Positions 1 to 13,590 of a stretch of DNA of 64,000 nucleotides are shown piece by piece. Positions within the stretch are counted from its first letter, which is position 1. The number at the start of each line of letters is the position of its first letter. The DNA is from Struthio camelus (Eukaryota > Chordata > Aves > Struthioniformes > Struthionidae): the NCBI RefSeq assembly GCF_040807025.1, contig NC_090953.1, forward strand, positions 20,940,997-21,004,996. Reading direction: 5' to 3'. A program made the position numbers and the translations under genes. Under the pieces are notes generated by a model that saw only the letters and a list, made by a program, of their open reading frames with translations, was not told where the DNA came from and did no database searches.

Positions 1-3000
1 AGCGTGAAAAATTATTAACCCACTTGATGCCAATTCTGTATGCCTGGCTAGCCTTGTCTTGCTCTTCCTTGGATGTTCTTAAAATCCTAGGATACGATAA
101 TTGAGTTATTTTAAGGTCTGTGTAGGAAACTATTCTTGTCAAATACCCATTCCAATTGTTTTCCTCAGATAGACAAGTCAAAATTCTTGTAAATCCTAGG
201 AAGCGTACAATAAAGAGCATCATCTGTAAGAGCCTGTTCCTCCTTGGGCCCCGAGGCTGTTCCAAGACAGCCAAAAGACTCCAAACCATCCTGAGCTGAA
301 AAAGTAACAGTGGAACAAGATGCTAGCCTTTCTTTTCGTGCAATATACCTGAGACTGTCATTGTGAATTGGGACTAGGGCAGCTGGGGTTGCATCACAGT
401 TCATCTGTGAATCACAGCGAGAACAGATTTTTCTTAAGGTGTGTCATTGTTAGATTAGCAGCTTCTGTTTGTGGAGAGTTCATGACAAGTACCTATTTTA
501 ATAATTACTAATCTACTGTGCTTCTAAATTCTATCACTAGGGGTGTAACAGGTCTATCCTCTTTTCAGGAGGCGTATGCAACAATTCATAGCATGGTAAT
601 AGACTGGCAAATTAAACCTGAAATTCCAGAGACAATTTTATACTTTGTAAGAACTTGAGTTGTTTTCAGGGCCTTTTTCTTGGCATGCTTTTTGTTTGGT
701 TATTTGTGGTTTGCTTTGGGTCAAAGTTTAAAACCCATTTTGCTAGGCAGTGCACCAGTGTAGGAAACTATAAAAGAACCCCCCTGCCTTACAGCTTACA
801 GTTTGAGACCTGCATAGAACCAGAAAGGAAACACGTGGGAAGAAACAGGCAGAACACAGCATTAAGAAGCAATTACCTAAACATTTTATTTTCTGAAATT
901 ATATTTTATTTTCATTTCAAGCTCATTTCAGGCCCTGGTTATTCATTTTTGTGGCTCTCAAGGTGATCTCATTTAAATGAATCTAGAAATGAAAAAAGAG
1001 GTTCTCGAAGGTTTTGTTTTTCTGAAATATATCTGTAAAGTATGAGAGCAATGATGTTGGAATTTCTGCAGGGCTGCATAACAGGATAAATGAGCTCTTT
1101 CCTCCCATTTTGTAATTAAGCAGTTCTTTGCTTCTCCCCTGTTTTCCTCAGGTGGAACTTCAGTTTCTTCTCAAATGTATTATTTTATGTGAAACGTAAG
1201 CAAAGCAGAGGGCATGGTGGCTACTTGAAACAGAGAGTGCAAATCAGTCTCCTGAATTCCTTTCCCAGAGTTTCTTTGGTTAGTTTGAGGAAGGTGGTTA
1301 TTATTGCTATGATCCACATATACTGAATCAAACTGAGCTGCTTCATGGATCACCACTGATTCCTCACAGACTCTTTTTGCCCTTGAAAAACTCTCTTTGA
1401 CCTAGCCTTTGCTTCAGAAAAAGTTCTTAGATTGTTTCACGGTTTTCCTAACTTTATGTGGATTAAGTTTCCTGTTAAAGCTACTGCTTGACCATGAGAA
1501 TTTCTTTTAAAAACATAGATGTCTGTGTTAAGTTCCTTTTCCTAGAGGAACATCTCTAGTTGTGTGTTTAGGGAAGTCGTCTGCATCCAGTTGTCTGTTT
1601 CTCCTCTGTGCAGAATGGTTGCTCGTAAGAATACTGTCTCTACATAGCCAAGTGATTAAGCACAAAGTCTTAGGTATTAATCGTGCATGCAGTTCCCTGC
1701 CCAGGACTTGAGCCTGTGGCTGCATAGCCAGTGGCCTTTGTGGGCTCTGTGTCATATCGCAGCCAAATTAAAGGTGTTCTGGCAAGTAAGGAGTTACTGT
1801 TCCTGCCAGTGGCCTGGCAGATCCTGGCTGAGCTGCGAGGCCGAGGCCGGAGGGGAAGCTGGGGCTGAGGTTATCAGGATAAGGGTGTTCTTCCCTTCCA
1901 GCTCTCCCGGCAGGAAGGACCAAGGAGGGCGTTTGTTACTCTGCCCTCCGAATTGGCTTGTTTTAGATTTGAATATAGGGTTTGGAAATAAAGTAGCCCC
2001 CAAGGAAAGGGGTCAGAAGTGGTTTGTAGTTGGGACGTTTCTTTTTCCTGCTCTAGCTCATGAATCTGTCAAATGGCCTACTTGGCATTTTTTTTCAACT
2101 TATGGCTGAATGCATACGAGAAGGTTGCCTGGGGGCTGGGCTCAGCTGTGAGGCCACGAGGGAACAGAGCGACAGCTTTGCTGGGCCACTGTCATAGCCA
2201 CGGTCTAGAATAGCATAAAGCTTCTGATTTCAATGACTAAACCTGTAAGCTTAGCCAGACTAACTCTATGAACCTGCCACCAGATGAGATTACAGAAGAT
2301 AAGTGCTATTCTGCTTTGCCTTTACTTCTGTGAAGGGAACCCTTGGTAGAACTAAATGGATTAGGGTAGCCTGTAACCAGAGGGGTAATGTGGAGTGATT
2401 TCTGGCCTCACAGACAGTTTTGACTTGTACATTTTGTTACTGCCTCTTTATCTCTCTGGTGTGCAGCATAACATGATTATCCTTTACAGCATGGGTCATC
2501 GGAGAGGAACCACATGTAATTTATTTATCAGCACAAAGAGCATCAAGACATTGACCTCTATATTAGGTAGAAGGGAAACGATGATGGGAAAGGAAGAGTA
2601 GGGAAGCGGTACGTATTACTGAAGTAAAAGACAATGTTCTGTAAGATTCTCTATAAATTGGTACCACAATAGTCATTTAAAGTGTCTTTATGATTTTATT
2701 GTGTGTCCATCATGACTACATTTTAGAAGTCTGTCTGGTTTTTCTTCTGAAGTATTTTCTCGGTACCATCATGGATCTGCAAATATTCCCAGTTCACATC
2801 TGTTTCCCAGCCGTTTTCAGAGTGCCCAAGTTACTATTGCTTTCTGGGTGTCTGAGTTCAGTAGTTCAAGCAGTGCAGTGCCGTGCCGTTCCTTGTCCCA
2901 GGAAGAGTATAAATCTTCAGGAACTCTTTGGAAGTTCCTCTTTAGTGCAGCGACAAACACAAATCTGAACAGGCTCAGTGGAGATGGCATTTGTAACAGC

Positions 3001-6000
3001 TTTTCCCTGACTAGTTCTCCAAGACGTTGAAAGGTTTGCATAGTCCCCTGTTATTTTGCTCTCAGCCAGCTCATTTTGGGGTTCTTTTTTAAGCAGGTGG
3101 TGGGTGATCGTATAAGATCCTGATTTTCCACAGTGGCCTTGAAAGCACTGATGGAAGATGTTGCTGAGCTGATTTTTCTGTTTGTTTTACTGCTTTTCCC
3201 GTTCTGTCTGTGCTTATCTTTTTGAGGAGTTCATTTACAATGATATTGCTGAAGCAGAAGAAAGAGTCATAGATGCACAGAAAAATTTCATGCATGGTGG
3301 AACCATTCAGCCATTCTGTGACCTTTTCTGAGGTTTGCTGGGTGGACACCCTTAACTTGATAAATACTGTATTTTTTGCCTACAGTCTCCATGGACTGTA
3401 TCCTACATTTTTGAGCTCCCCCACAGAAAATGTTTGTTAGTTTGTATGAACAGGGTCAGAGAGAACCTCTGTATATTGCTAGATGTTGTACAAATTCAGC
3501 CTGCAGAGATGGCTCTACTATCATTCCAGCTTCCTGGGGATGGCCTTAGAGAAAATATATTGTATCATTTGTTGTTTTTGCAGATTAATGGGTATGCCTG
3601 TGGAATACACAGGGAGATACAGAACAGTCTACGGGGAGCCCAGTTTTTCAGTGTTAAAGCTTGGAGCAAAGCAAAGTGTGAAAAAGAAGATATGAAAATA
3701 GAGGTATCTGTACAAAATCCAGGAAATTCGTTAGCAGAGACAGGTGAACGAGTTTGAATTCCTTTGTTCCAGTATGCGTCAGCACAGAAGATATGTAGAC
3801 CACTTTCAGTGATGTACAAACCATCTCTCTGTTCCAGCTATGTAATTTGAGGACATCAGAAAGCACAGACTTACCACGTGCCAGAGACACTTTGTGAACA
3901 TAGAGTCAGTGCAGTTGGCCCTATGCCATCAGATTTGATGTTTAGGGGAGCAACAGGAGGGCGAGGTACACGGAGCCCCTCCACTCTGATTACCTCTGTG
4001 ATTACCTCTGTGTGACTCTGAGGAGTCAGTGCCATCAGACTGCTCTCAGGTCTGCTGAGGCTGGTGTAAAACTCCTTTCAGGAGTGGGAATTTGTTCTTG
4101 GCTCCCTGCCTCCTCCATCCCACTGCCCTTCCCAAGAAAGCCAGCGGAGACAGAGCACAGCAATGATCACGAGCCTGTTGGGTTAACATCAGTTGTGTCG
4201 TGCTACTCTTCCGTTTCTCAGGCTTCAGAAGAAGCAGTGTATTAGGCATATTTTTCTCCCTTCTGACTTACCTTTCTAACCTCCTCCTTCAGTCCTGTTT
4301 CTGCTGCAGCACATACTGATAGCAAAGTAGAGGTGAAGAACAGCATGTGAATGCTAGTGTCTGCATGCTCCTATCACCAGCCCTCTGATTCTTTCATTTG
4401 TAACCAAAAACAGCCAAGGTTTAGAGCAGAAACACACTCACAAATGCTGAGGCAGCACCAATCATAATGGGGGATTTTGATTCCTGACCTGGTACATGTA
4501 GGCACTGCTGTACAGCAAGCAATGAAGTATAATGATGAAATAAAAACCCTTCAGAAACTGTATCCAAAGCCTCAAATCAGCCACACTCAACTTCCTTTTT
4601 CAGGATTCCCACTCCTGTGCGCTCCCACGTTCTGATTAGGAGGTGCAGAGCCAGAATCAGGCATTACTAGTCTAAAAGAAAACAGGAAATAGGGGAAATG
4701 TGAGGAAGGAGGTTAAGACCTCCTCCTAAAGTTATAGTGCCTGAACTTAAAAGCCTTTATACTAACTGTTCCTACTGAACTGCTTCTTGGGGGTTTATTT
4801 CAGTAACAGATCAAGCAGAAATAGTTATATATGCCAGCTTGCAAGAGGGAAAGCAAAAATTAGAACATGGAGCATGGATAGGAAGGCAGCTTTCTTGCTT
4901 CTAGGAAAGGGAGCGTGAGTCTTGTGTTTCATATCCTCTGGGGAAAGCAAGTCAAAAGAGGAGGCCGTATTCAGGGATGTCATCAAAGCATTACCAACAT
5001 TTTCCTTTCTCTCAGCTCCCTGAGATTTAAAGAGCTGGTGATGTCAGAGAGCTGGGAATCCAGACAGAATTGTTGATCTTACCTCACTGTGAGAAGCCGC
5101 GTGCTTTAGCGTTTCCTTACAAGACATTGTCCAGCCTTTCTTACATGAAGGATTTCTCATATTTCATTTGGGCTAATTATGCTGCCTCCCTTTCCTGCTC
5201 TTGTGAAGTAATACCACCATGCTTGACTCTATCCATTCTGAAAATAGCTGTGGATACAGCTTACAGCTATTTATATCTGCTAGTGTCAACATAAAGGCAT
5301 ATATTCCCAGAAGAAATTCTGACTTTTCACAGCTCCTGCAGCAGCGAAGTTAAAAACGCTCTAAATGCAGAGATTGCTTGGACAGAGTTTGAAATGTTCT
5401 CCATTCCTTGCCTTCCCTTTGAGGAAGATGCAAACGTTTGCATGTTGTGGTGGATTTTAAAGCTTGTAGAACCTGCCAGAACTTGGGGAGGGGTCCACCT
5501 TTGGAAACAGGAGTTTTTCAAGTTTTGTTGTGTTTCGTGTATCCCCAATGTTCATACCCAGGTATGCAGTAAGAAATGTTTTTCATTCTGGCCTAGTAAC
5601 TTCCTTCCCTAGAAGGGTCTTCCAAACATTTTGGCATTTTGGTTCCTGAACAGCTTTTGCAATAACACCACAAAAACCTGAACAGGATTAAATAACTTGG
5701 GGAGCAGTTTGTGCTCCAGAGTAGGTCACGGTTTTGATGTCAGAGCAAACAGATTCACAGGGTGGTTAGCAAAGAAGCATGATGCTGTGAGGAAGGTATC
5801 TAAAACAGTGCTGAGCAGAAAATTGGCATTGTGTACCTGCAACTGCTGGCAGGTAGCTGAAGTGGCCATTGTTTTGGGGTTTTTTTTAGTATGTTTGTGA
5901 CCCTATCATTTGAAGGATGAAGACACATTTATATCCAGGGATCTGAGCTTATATCCAGTTGTGTTGTCACCAAAATGCTCTGCTGAGAAGCTGAGGAGGG

Positions 6001-9000
6001 AAGAGGACAAAGGGAGATGTTTCTGAATACACTGAAACACTTTTTTTTGATCCTAACTTGTATGTTTTTGTAGATTGTGCGCTCTCTTAACCTCTAATGC
6101 AGAAGGCTAGTTTTGAAAAAAGAATTATGTATCAAAGCATTTCATTCCACTATTTCAACGTTACTGATCTTTTATCCCCTCAAAATTAGTGAAATGTACC
6201 TTATTTTTATGCGTGTATTGGATTTTGATAGAATTGTGTACTCCAGAATGTGACTCTGTGACTCTGACAACCAAAGCATTGGGGTATCATAGAAAGACAA
6301 CCCATTAGTGTTTGAAATAACCAAAACCAGTGGGTTCCAGGTCTGATGGGACAGGGGAAAAAGCAAGAGAATCGCCTTTTCTATTTGCCTACTCCAGGAA
6401 AGCCTGAAAGTCCACAGGAGCAGGAGCCTACACAGAGTCCTAGCAGCCTTAGCCAAATGTAGCAGACCATGTGCAGTAGGTGCTTGATGTTTTCCGGAGC
6501 GGAGCCATATGGCCAACCTCCCCGTGATGGGGAACAGAAGAAGGAGTCAAAGAAACACCCATTTTCCTGGTCTTGTGTGACTTCACATTTTGTGACCTTC
6601 TGTCTTTTCAAAAGCTTCAGGAGCCAATTTCAGATCCTGAGGGCAAGTTAGAAGCAAGAGGGAGTTGACATGGGCTGAAGTGAAGTCAGGGGCTTTGGCA
6701 TGTATGAATTGCAGGCAGCAGCAATCTGAAAAGGAAGGAGGAGGAGGGAAATAAGCATTTTCAGATCTCAGGGAGTGTGGGGAACTAAACCCATTTAGCA
6801 TAGCTGCAGACACAGAATGGTGAACAGGATAGTGTTAAAGACTAAAGAGCTATAGCATCACTCAAACTGTTTTTTTTTTCTTTTTTCTTGTTTTGTGGGC
6901 ATTTGTGCAGCTTTCTGACTAATCAAAGATAAGAGGGACCTGCATTCCGTGTTGTGCTTAACAGGAAATGGAGCGTCACTCATGCATAAAAAACAGCCAG
7001 GAAAGTGCTCAGACAGCAGTTAAATTTCTGAGTAGCTGTGGAGGTCAAAGGTGGGGGGCTAGTTAAGGTCAGATTTCATGATCCTACAATATCAAAGATT
7101 TGTTGAGACTTCCTTCCCAAAAAGAAGATACCCTGGTGCTAATAAATTTCTTTCGTTTGGGTTCTATCCTGAGAGAAACAGTCCTTAGAGATCTTTTGAT
7201 ACTGGTAAAGTGAAGCTATATGAAATATTCTTTTCAGGTTGGAAACCAGATCCAGAAAGAACTTTAGCAGTTGGATATGAGTTTCCCTATCATCATCCTT
7301 TACAAAAATGCTGATGGGGTTGGGCTCCATCTTCTGCATGGCAGGAAGAAGCATCTGACTTTCTTGTAGCATGTTTGGTATGTCTTCCTTCTGCTCTTCA
7401 AAACATAAATGAAAACCCCACAGAACAAGCAGTTATACACAGGAAAATAATTTTTTTAGTATGGATATAGGTAGGTACTGCTTTCTGTACAGTACTTATG
7501 AAATGAAAATCTGCTCTCACTTTTGAAGTAATTTATGGAAGGTTTCAGCTCGCGTTATACAGCGGAGGAAACCCTGCTGGGAATAATGAAACACTAGTAA
7601 ACCAACAGTTTTAACTGTTCCTGTGATATTTGAAATGGAAATTCTTAATTTAAAGCTAGTCAGAGATAGAGGTATTGCTGAGCAATCGTAGAAGTTGAAC
7701 GTACACGTTGTAGAAGCTCCTGAGACGTCTCTGTGGAAAACCTTAATTGTATCTGTTTGGAAACTAGCCTGAAATCTTCACTGTGACAGCATATGGAGAG
7801 AGGAGTGTGGGGCTGCCCCTCAGGGCCCACTTCTGTAGAAATTCGAGGCACCCACGCTGTGTACAGCTCGTGCCAGTGCCACCATCTGTATCACCTCGCT
7901 CAGGTCTAGGAGTTGCTTGCTTGAACATGGAGGGACAATCACCACTGATTAGATGCAGTAATGTCAACTTCATTTCAGCATGGTGGTTGCTAGAATAATT
8001 ACAGCTTTTTCAGATAGTCTAACGAGGCTTTTTCTGAGGTTTGGGGAGGTTGTTTTTGCCCTTTTGTTTTTTTTAATGAGAGAAGACCCTAAAAACAATG
8101 CTTTTACAGTTTAAATACTATTCACAAAAGTCCTTAAGGAAGCAAGAGTGATGGGAAAAGCCATGCTGGCAGCAAGTGAGTTTTCAGCTGAGTCTTTGGC
8201 CCTGTAAGTTCCCAAGCAGCATGGGTCTAAGGATAAGAGAACAAACATGTGATAAACGCTGGAAGTGTCATTTGAAGGTTCAAGTGCTACAGTCACGAGG
8301 AGCAGTGTAAGCACAAATCCTTGGATAGCTGCTTTAGCTAATTCAGCTCTGACAATAACCTCTTCCTTGATTTAGGGTATTGTTTCATTGATTAAGCATT
8401 GGCTGTAAATTACTCTGAACGTAAGTACCAGTTGGTACTGTTACCGTTATTGCTTTTTATTAGTATTATTTTAGTATCCTTATCAGAGCCAATTTAAGGC
8501 CTAGTTCTCCAGGGTTCAGAGAGATTCTCAGAAGACTGCAGGCTTTGCCACCCCGAGTTGCTACTTAAGGCTCTGCTCTATGATCAAGCTGCAGCAACTT
8601 AAGTTGACATGCAACTGGTCAACAGTTGACTTGGCCAACAGTTGTTGACCTGGAGCCTTTTGTTGTAGCTTAATGCACAGTATATGATGCTTAAGTTAAA
8701 TTGTATAGAGTATGCACTACAGATAGTCACCACAGTTTGGCTGATGGGTATGAAGTTATGGAGTGGCTGTAGTTTGATCGTGTATCTGAGTAAGGGCAGC
8801 ATAACATGGACTTACTCCTGATTTCCCTGAGTCTCAACAGTTTTGAATTTGTCCATCTAAGACTGCAGGTCTGCTTTCACTGAGGTCTTCTTTTAAAGTC
8901 TATTTGTGGAAATATTTTAGGTATTGGTGGTGTTTATTTCATGGGATGACGCTCATGGTGCTCTTCAAATGCCAGTCAGAGCCTATCACTGCTGTCAGGA

Positions 9001-12000
9001 AGGGAGAAGGACTTTGTCCCTAAGAACTGTGGGACAAAGTTGCAATTCCTGCAGGTGAACAAAGCTAACTAAGAGAACATACCAGCTCTTATTAGTACCA
9101 GCCAAATGGGATGCTTTGTCCTGCGGTATGCTCCAAAGCCACAATTATTTCATATAGCAGAAATTAAGACTGATTCAGACACTGCAGTTCTGGTCAAAAA
9201 TTTTAACATCGAAGGCTGTAATTATCAAAATTACAGACAGCGAGTGACCCTTGCAGTTAGTTAACGCTAACTGAGTAATGGTGCAAAGAATGCAGAAAAT
9301 GATGGATATGGCGACAAGAAGGTTTTTGCCAGGAAAGGCAGAATATTCTGCAGAATGGCAAGTTAAATAAGGATTGATAAAATCATTTAATGGCAATTTG
9401 CCCGTAATGCAATTTGTGGGTGGTATCAAGGAAGCTTAACGCTTAGGGAAATGAACTAACAGCACTGGTCAGAGGTGTGTATAAATATGGATAAGGGGCT
9501 TTAAGTTTCACTTTCACACCTTTGAAAGTTACCGTACTTTTTTTTTTTTTTTAAACTAGCAGGCTTCTGCTATTTCACACCAGTTCCTGTTAGTACAAGA
9601 ACAGCTCACCTGATGGCAAGCTGGGGAGTCTATAAAAGTGGCATTTGTCGAGCTAGCTAGTGATCATGTACTGTGATTTCAGTGAATCAGGCATTTAAAT
9701 ATTTTACTTCTTGTCTTTCTGGCACATTGTCATATTTGATTTCTTGTGCATGTTGGGTAGGGGTAAGGTGAACGGTGTTTTGTTCAGGCTAGCAAAATAG
9801 TAAGGAATAGTTCACACTCAGAAAAAGAATTTGAAATTGCCCCCGTTTATTTCTGGGCATGATTAGAGAAAAAAAGTCAATGCTCCTATATTACTTCTGA
9901 AGCTTAGGCGTAGAGTTTGTGTCCATGACCTTGCTAAAGAGTGAGCAAACAGATGAAACCCTATAGCACCTTTGGTTTAAATAAAGAATTCAAATAACAA
10001 ATGAAAACAGTAAATATGACAAACTGAAACATTTCTGTCAGATCTTTGTCCAAGATCTCTTAGAAGGTAATCTCCACTGCTGTTTCACCTGGCATTTGCA
10101 AAGATAAAATGTTGTTGTTATTGAAAGAGATAAGAACAGCAGTACATGGTTCTGGTGTGATAAAGCATCTTCCTTGTATTTCTTAGCTCCTTCAGGTTGG
10201 TCAGCTGATTGCTTGGTTTAATATCCTTTGTGCCTGGGATGACTAAACAGCAGAATTCCCGTGGCTGAAACTCCCAAACAATTATAGACCAGGAAATGAA
10301 CTGAGATACTGGATAATGTGCTTGCATACTGTGAATATGGCAGAGGTCCCCTCCCTGTCACGAAACTGTACAGTCTGCTTGGTTTGGGGACGCCAATTTT
10401 TATCTAGGTTCCCGTCGCAATCAGTAGAAATAGCAGTGCAACACGCCTATTTCTTCAGTGCGCAAAGGACTATGAATCCCTCAGTAAGGGTTTATTGCTG
10501 TGACTGGTCAGCAATAAAGAGGGCAGTTGAAACATAGACTGTTTCCCCCTGTTGTGCAAGTTCTGCCAGCTCTTTCAGTTTGAGCACGGGTCATACAATA
10601 CATGATGATTTCCAGTGAGACCCAGCTTCCAGAGGAAGGTTAGACCCAGCTCCTAGGGTAAAGTAAATGCGTGAGAATCTCTAATTTTGGCAGGGTTCGG
10701 ATGGGGTTGTTTGTTTAAATTGCTATGTGTGGAGAAAAGCTTGAAAGTGTCCTGTAAGTTCAAAATCCCCCTCGCCCCCCCCCCAAAAAAAAACCCTCAG
10801 CACCAATGGGTTATTTCAATTAAACTGTAGATATTAGGATTATTAGAATTAGAATATTCACATCTTTGGAATAATTTGGCTCCTGATTTAGGAAGATTTG
10901 CAAAATTGCCATAATCTTGTGCAATTAATTCTTTGCCACATATCCAGCCAACTGTTAATTAGGCTGCATATAGGGTAGGATTACACAAACAAAAACCCAG
11001 ATGATCCAAATCATGGAAATTACGTTAAACAAACTTGCTACAGGACTGTAGTAGAGAGGAAAGGTATGTGTGCGTAGCTAATTTATAATCTAGATAATCA
11101 GAACTGATTACACTCTCTCTTCCTTTCCATTCCCTTTGAATACACGTGCATGACTGAATCAGTTCTTTGAATACGTGAAGTCCTTCAAAATGAGAAGAGA
11201 AGACACTGCACAGGTCTCTCGGTGATTTGTTTTGGCAGGTTACTAGTTGTATGTTACTTTCTTAGCAGTTCTCTGCAGAGGACGCAGCAATATCAAAGGA
11301 GGGGACTCTACTGCAGGGTTATGGAAACACTGAGGAGAGACAGTCTGCCTCAGGGAGCTCATTGCACACACCCGTAAAATTAATTATTTTTATATAAAAT
11401 ACAGAATCAAAATAACTGACTTGATGCAGCCAGGAAGCAGGCAGTCAAATAAGGAAGGGAGTCCAGGATCTTCAGAAATCAAATTCAGTGTCATGTACAG
11501 TAGAGACCATATCATGTACTGTGTTTTTCTCTGCGTACAGAAAGACTCAGGAACAGAGTATGCTTTCTGACTTTATCACCAATAAGTTTTTGTCTGAAAG
11601 CCTATTTCAGACTGTTATGTTAGCCTTCACTTACAACTTTTGGGTGACAAACCTTTTAAATATATTGAGGACCAAGAAAACCATAGGTCACTCACCAATG
11701 GGAAGTCACTAGTTAAAAACAGACTGTATTCATAACTCATAAGTTATTAACATAGGGCCCATAGTTTCATTCATTATTTGCATTGAAATAACTACTACTC
11801 TTTGAAATATTCAGAGTATTCCTGGTATTTAGTAAGCTGATTATAGGAAATAGATGATCTTTGTCGGGAGAAGATGACGTAGCCCTTGCAGACAGAAGAT
11901 TTTGGCAGATGAACTGTAGTTCTTGTGGAAGCAGGTTAAGCAGCTGACTAGGCAAGTAAAATGAATCTGTTGGGCCTCCAGTTCACAGGCATGTGTGAAT

Positions 12001-13499
12001 GGTGTTTGCTAACTCCTAATTGTAGTGGTTTCGTATTGCAGCTCAGTTCTCTTTTCCCTATCTCAGTTCAGGCCAGCTCTGGCTTTTGAGATTTAAAAAT
12101 TGCAGGTACTTTACAGGAAGGAAAATTCATTGCTTTCAACAGCACTATGGGATCCTCCTTGATTTCTAACAGCCACATTCTTTCAAGCTTGGTAATGTAT
12201 TTAGTGATAAAGAAAGCAAGTAGCTCATTGTGTTGGTATGAGCCAGGTGTAATGTAAATAGGCATTGTGCAAACATTGTCAGCCTGCCAAAGCAAATTAT
12301 TTCTGGCTGATCCTGGCCTTCTATAAGCACAGATTGATAACCATGATGAAGATCCTTGTCTAAAAGCTACTGCTATTATCTTCAGCCCTGGCATCTGGAG
12401 ATCTGCCCGGAGACCAAACTGCATGACTCATTCCAGGGCAGGATCCCTGCCCCACTGCTCGGACATAGCCTGTAGTAAATACTAATCAATTGATTCAGCC
12501 CTTGAAAACAAAGTTTGCTTAGCAGCTCATCAGCCTGAAGGTCTAGCAAACCATTAGAGGAGAGCAGCTTCCAAGTGGAGCACATATAGTGTCCCCTTCC
12601 TGGACCTAGCTTTCTCCAGCAGTATGGTAGAAGCAAAAGGGATGAAAACACTGCCTGCCAGTTAATCTGTCTGTAACCAGCAGGCATATTGGAAAAGAGC
12701 TTTCTGGAGGGGAAACACTAGCAGGCTAATACCTATGTATTAGCTAGCTGAAAGCCATACTGTTTAAAAACAAGCTTGAATTGATACCAAGAACTCTGAG
12801 AATTAATTTTAGCCCCAAGCAGCGAGGCATGTTGTAATTCTGGCTTCTGCTTCTTTCCCTTTGGCCACATAGCTAACCCATCCTCCTGTTATCAGTGCCT
12901 GGATGTGCGGAATCCCTGGAGCCGTAATAAGAGAGACCTGGTGAGACTGTAGAACGGGGTAAAGGGGAATTACTGGAAATCTGAAACCCCTCCGTGTACT
13001 TGCAGAGCAAACACTTCCTATAATTGATAAGTGTATTTATTTAGCGCTGCTAATCCCAAATCTTTTGTAAGTGTTGCTTCATCAGCTCAAAGCTCTAAGG
13101 CACAACCAGTCATTCCCTAGAGTTAAAAGAGAAGCCTTGATCCCAAAACTTTTGATTGAGGAAAATAAGTGTTTTAAATGTGTATCTCAAGCTGCTTGTT
13201 AAAATAAATGCCTGTGGCATGACCGGGGTGGAAGGATGAGGGGGAAAATTCACTGGGCTCCCAGACTGGAACACACATCACCCACTCCAACTTCAGCCTT
13301 TATTGCAAGGGCTCTGATTTTCTCCAAAATGACAGCAACTTGGCAGAAATTTTCCTCTGCACGTTCGTTTTATGTAGACTTACCAACAACAAGCTCAAAA
13401 ATTGGAGAAATGAAATTCATCAATGAGCATGTGGTGTAAGTCTCCCTTGGTGCCCAACCCACAAAACGTTACTAGTCAGCTGTAGCCCTAGCCAGAAAA
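1..13499. other. Gene-free upstream DNA, distal part
   Basis: No gene is supported. All open frames are short and lack recognisable domains or paired splice sites. Small features include a tandem copy of gattacctctgt near 3990-4014, T runs (6870, 9539), an adjacent C-run/A-run near 10770-10794 and an inverted repeat at 8617-8650. Confidence 0.6.
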
Positions 13500-13502
13500 C
13501 GT

Positions 13503-13590
13503 TAGCTCCTTAGTTCAGGTTGTGGCGGCTCATGCGTGTAGCCTGGGCAGCTCCAAGTTCAATACCCAGCATGCCAGCCAACACAATGGC
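13503..13590 (+). repeat. tRNA-like SINE remnant or tRNA pseudogene
   Basis: A box-A-like sequence, TAGTTCAGGTTGTGG (13511-13525), is followed about 45 nt later by a box-B-like AGTTCAATACC (13556-13566). That is the spacing of an RNA polymerase III promoter. The intervening ggctcatgcgtgtag resembles the head of tRNA-derived SINEs known in reptiles and other amniotes. It cannot form a clean tRNA, so an old SINE is the best reading. The family is not identified. Confidence 0.4.
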
